A stretch of 62,115 nt of DNA from JBBREP01 sp036501845. Lineage in GTDB: Bacteria > Actinomycetota > Acidimicrobiia > IMCC26256 > PALSA-610. Where the stretch lies: NCBI GenBank assembly GCA_036501845.1, contig DASXZO010000001.1, positions 1 through 62,115 on the forward strand, in the 5' to 3' direction. Shown piece by piece: positions 61,179-62,115 of this stretch (position 1 is its first letter; each line of letters begins with the position of its first letter). The notes under the pieces are model-generated. The model worked only from the letters and a program-made list of their open reading frames with translations. It was not told the origin of the DNA and did not search any database. The translations under genes and the position numbers were made by a program.

Positions 61179-61249
61179 CTCGCGAACATGCAGGTCAGCG
61201 GGGCCTTTAAGGGGCCGCGGCCTCCCGAACGGCGCGCGCAGCTCGGTAC

Positions 61250-61657
61250 CTATTTGTACGACGCGCTGAGGCGTCGGCCGAGATCCGAGCCGCTGGCGCG
61301 CCAGGTGCGATCAGCCTCGTCGTCCCAAAGGTCTGCCACCTCTGAATCGTCGCCAAGAACCCGGTCGACGACGGCTGCGGCGAGCTGACGTAGCGATGCG
61401 TCGATGGCGTGCTGATGATCGCGTATCCATTTCAGTACTGCTGTCGGGAGCGCGTCGCCCGGAGTTCCTGTTGCGGTCGCCACGACCTCGGCCGCAGCGA
61501 GACCAACGCTGCCGAGCGGAGCCAGCAGATATCCAGGAGCCGAAACCACCGACGTCAGCACCTCCGTCACCTCGTCTGCGTTGGCGCATTGTTCGAGTTC
61601 GTAGACCCAATCCGCGGCATCGTCGTTGTCGAACGGCCCGTAGCCCCACGCGCCCAT
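61250..61657 (-). CDS. DUF4259 domain-containing protein
   Basis: A 135-residue protein beginning MGAWGYGPFDNDDAADWVYEL, the hallmark of DUF4259. Acidic overall, soluble, with short alpha-helical segments. ATG 61657 overlaps the upstream GIY-YIG-like stop by one base, so the two are coupled. Function unknown; DUF4259 genes are often scattered, single and near mobile DNA. Confidence 0.8.
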   Translation of the reverse strand: MGAWGYGPFDNDDAADWVYELEQCANADEVTEVLTSVVSAPGYLLAPLGSVGLAAAEVVATATGTPGDALPTAVLKWIRDHQHAIDASLRQLAAAVVDRVLGDDSEVADLWDDEADRTWRASGSDLGRRLSASYK

Positions 61658-61926
61658 CAGCTGACCGGCTCATCGCGGGCGTGCCGGTCAAAACGCCGAC
61701 CGAGCCGGTTGATGATGGCCTGCTCGACGCTCCGCGCGGTCGCGACGTCAGTCCGTACCATGAGGGCTTCTTCGAGCCTCCATCCGCGGCTGGCGTGCTC
61801 AGCGGCCCGCCGCTCGAGGTTCCGCGTATAGCCAACGAACCGGATCACGCCCCCCGCGTCCCGAGCGACGTACACCGCCACGTCGCCTTCCGGGACTTCG
61901 GTGTGGGTCATGAGCCCAACCATCAT
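61657..61926 (-). CDS. Small GIY-YIG-like protein
   Basis: An 89-residue protein: VAVYVARDAGGVIRFVGYTR followed by NLERRAAEH, matching the first half of the GIY-YIG nuclease fold (Y-V-x10-F-VG-T, then R and H). The later glutamate usual in active enzymes may be Glu68 in SVEQAI. ATG 61926 or 61911 are possible starts. It is coupled to the DUF4259 gene and close to a transposase fragment. It could be a nuclease or a DNA-binding remnant. Confidence 0.6.
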   Translation of the reverse strand: MMVGLMTHTEVPEGDVAVYVARDAGGVIRFVGYTRNLERRAAEHASRGWRLEEALMVRTDVATARSVEQAIINRLGRRFDRHARDEPVS

Positions 61927-61983
61927 GCCCGACTCAGCAAAGACCGTCTGGACGTGTCGGCGAGTTGACGGTCGCGCGCGCTG

Positions 61984-62115
61984 CCGATGCTCCTATCGGT
62001 GTCAAGGGGTTTGTTGGTGTCGTTTGAGGATTCGGGCGATGTCGCGTGCGACGTAGCGTTTGAGGCAGCGGATGGCTTCGCGTTTGGTTTTGCCGTCTTT
62101 GATGCGTCGTTCGAG
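61984..62115 (-). mobile_element. 3' end of an IS110-type insertion sequence (continues past window)
   Basis: The window ends within a transposase gene read toward lower coordinates. After its stop comes a sequence with ACACCGATAGGAGCAT and the small dyad CCGAT-N6-ATCGG (61984-61999), of the kind often found at the right end of IS110 elements. The outer boundary is estimated, not proved. Confidence 0.5.
62002..62115 (-). CDS. IS110-family transposase, C-terminal fragment (truncated by window edge)
   Basis: The visible 37 residues read RRIKDGKTKREAIRCLKRYV and end KRHQQTP. The GKT-REA-RCLKR-A pattern is the typical C-terminal end of IS110 (Transposase_20) proteins, whose catalytic DEDD and Ser residues lie upstream of the window. 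The stop TGA is at 62002-62004. Completeness cannot be judged here. Confidence 0.7.
   Translation of the reverse strand, partial: LERRIKDGKTKREAIRCLKRYVARDIARILKRHQQTP

Noticed and set aside
61178..62115. A duplicated tRNA-Gly 3' end as an attachment-site repeat.
   Set aside because: No second copy of the tRNA 3' end was found in the sequence up to the window edge.

Overview
The window is very GC-rich, gene-dense DNA with GTG/TTG starts, 1- to 8-base gene overlaps and several apparently leaderless promoters. It encodes an AftD-like arabinofuranosyltransferase, three F420-type luciferase-like oxidoreductases, a DUF4349 protein paired with an ECF sigma factor, and fused Liv-type transporters. 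Together these point to an actinobacterium; an Acidimicrobiia-like lineage is my best guess from gene content, not from any search. The window opens inside a glycosyltransferase gene and closes inside an IS110-type transposase.

Layout. (1) 1-27606 is a cell-surface polysaccharide region. It holds four acyltransferase-3 domains (three in a coupled tandem, one fused to a GT39-like domain), several polytopic GT-C-like proteins, a DUF2142 protein, two GT2 enzymes, a GT4 enzyme, a FAD-dependent oxidoreductase, a methyltransferase/GT2/GNAT/deacetylase operon and a 1488-residue AftD-like protein. One polytopic gene (11601-13027) carries a single-base frameshift. A 4-hydroxyphenylacetate-hydroxylase-family gene (16995-18413) sits inside this block. 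(2) 27620-33111 holds an amidase, an ECF sigma/DUF4349 pair, an ElaA-like acetyltransferase and an ABC-F ATPase. (3) 33180-42861 is a branched-chain-amino-acid-type (HAAT) uptake locus: three tandem substrate-binding lipoproteins converge on a two-gene operon encoding an MFS-LivF fusion and a LivH-LivM-LivG fusion. (4) 42950-46914 holds an O-methyltransferase, a class II aldolase, a 2-hydroxyacid dehydrogenase and a thiolase-like protein. (5) 47087-52993 is a complete Opp/Dpp-type peptide importer. (6) 53063-55928 is a Fur/PerR-like regulator, a rubredoxin-less rubrerythrin, a GlpC-like Fe-S protein and a DUF3501 protein. (7) 56007-60937 holds dUTPase, the F420-type oxidoreductases, a hydrolase and an ASCH protein. 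(8) The end holds tRNA-Gly(GCC), a DUF4259/GIY-YIG pair and the IS110-like fragment.

How parts may work together. The same dyad, ACTGAC-N6-GTCAG, occurs three times, each in a promoter gap: before the first binding protein, between the MFS-LivF gene and the O-methyltransferase, and between the dehydrogenase and thiolase genes. I infer that the uptake locus (3) and the metabolic genes (4) form one regulon under a dyad-binding repressor encoded elsewhere. With the unusual transporter fusions, this is the most promising candidate for an undescribed system here. Region (6) reads as a peroxide/iron stress unit controlled by its own Fur-family protein.
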